DNA from: JAOAHC01 sp964593045
GTDB lineage: Bacteria > Bacillota > Clostridia > TANB77 > CAG-465
Direction: 5' to 3'
Assembly: GCA_964593045.1 (NCBI GenBank)
Contig: CAZQJQ010000027.1
Span: forward strand, 1-13,925
DNA length: 13,925 nucleotides
The notes under the pieces are model-generated. The model was not told the origin of the DNA and made no database searches. It saw nothing but the letters and a program-made list of their open reading frames with translations. Every line of letters begins with the position of its first letter. Position 1 is the first letter of the stretch. Below, piece by piece: positions 13,853 to 13,925 of this stretch. The position numbers were made by a program, and so were the translations under genes.

Positions 13853-13925
13853 ATAAAATACAATATTTTATAAAAATATTATGATTATTTTGTGATAATG
13901 TCTTAATAGTTATTTTAGGAAAATG

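Overview
The window comes from a low-GC, AT-rich Bacillota genome, most likely an anaerobic member of the Clostridia. The basis is the strong A+T bias, the textbook AGGAGG-type ribosome binding sites, sigma-A-like promoters, a clostridial-type tmRNA tag, and a rubrerythrin/superoxide reductase/PerR operon typical of strict anaerobes. Nearly everything is core chromosome read from the minus strand; only one small membrane-protein gene (4244-4684) lies on the plus strand. I see no transposase, integrase, phage gene, CRISPR array or tRNA.

Layout from left to right. 1-1965 is the N-terminal two thirds of uvrA, cut by the window edge, behind a promoter whose spacer holds a LexA-like box. 2148-4065 is a likely two-gene unit, a DedA membrane protein followed by a secreted protein with a pilin-like N-terminal helix and a formylglycine-generating-enzyme/C-type-lectin-like C-terminus, ending in a hairpin terminator at 2087-2116. 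4244-4684 is a two-helix DUF3592-like protein. It meets the oxidative-stress operon perR-rbr-sor (6095 down to 4772) at a shared bidirectional terminator. That operon has a consensus promoter and a PerR-type palindrome over its start site. 6199-6717 is a CarD/CdnL regulator with its own promoter and terminator. 6871-10116 is disA, radA and an HD-domain phosphohydrolase gene, transcribed HD-radA-disA, directly downstream of the tmRNA gene ssrA (10142-10495) with no visible terminator between.

10582-13782 is the translation/transcription cluster rpmG-secE-nusG-rplK-rplA-rplJ-rplL, driven by a consensus promoter at the right edge. It carries an L10-type leader with an attenuator hairpin before rplJ and ends in a terminator right after rplL, so rpoB does not follow as it usually does.

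Themes: genome maintenance and signalling (UvrA, RadA, DisA and c-di-AMP), anaerobic oxygen defence (PerR, rubrerythrin, superoxide reductase) and ribosome supply and rescue (ribosomal proteins, NusG, SecE, tmRNA). The parts least explained are the pilin/FGE-like protein, the HD protein beside DisA, and the coupling of ssrA to a protein-coding operon. No clearly new multi-gene system is visible. Several start codons were reassigned from ribosome-binding-site position: HD gene, rplJ and rplK. rpmG (49 codons) starts with GTG, nusG with GTG and carD with TTG.
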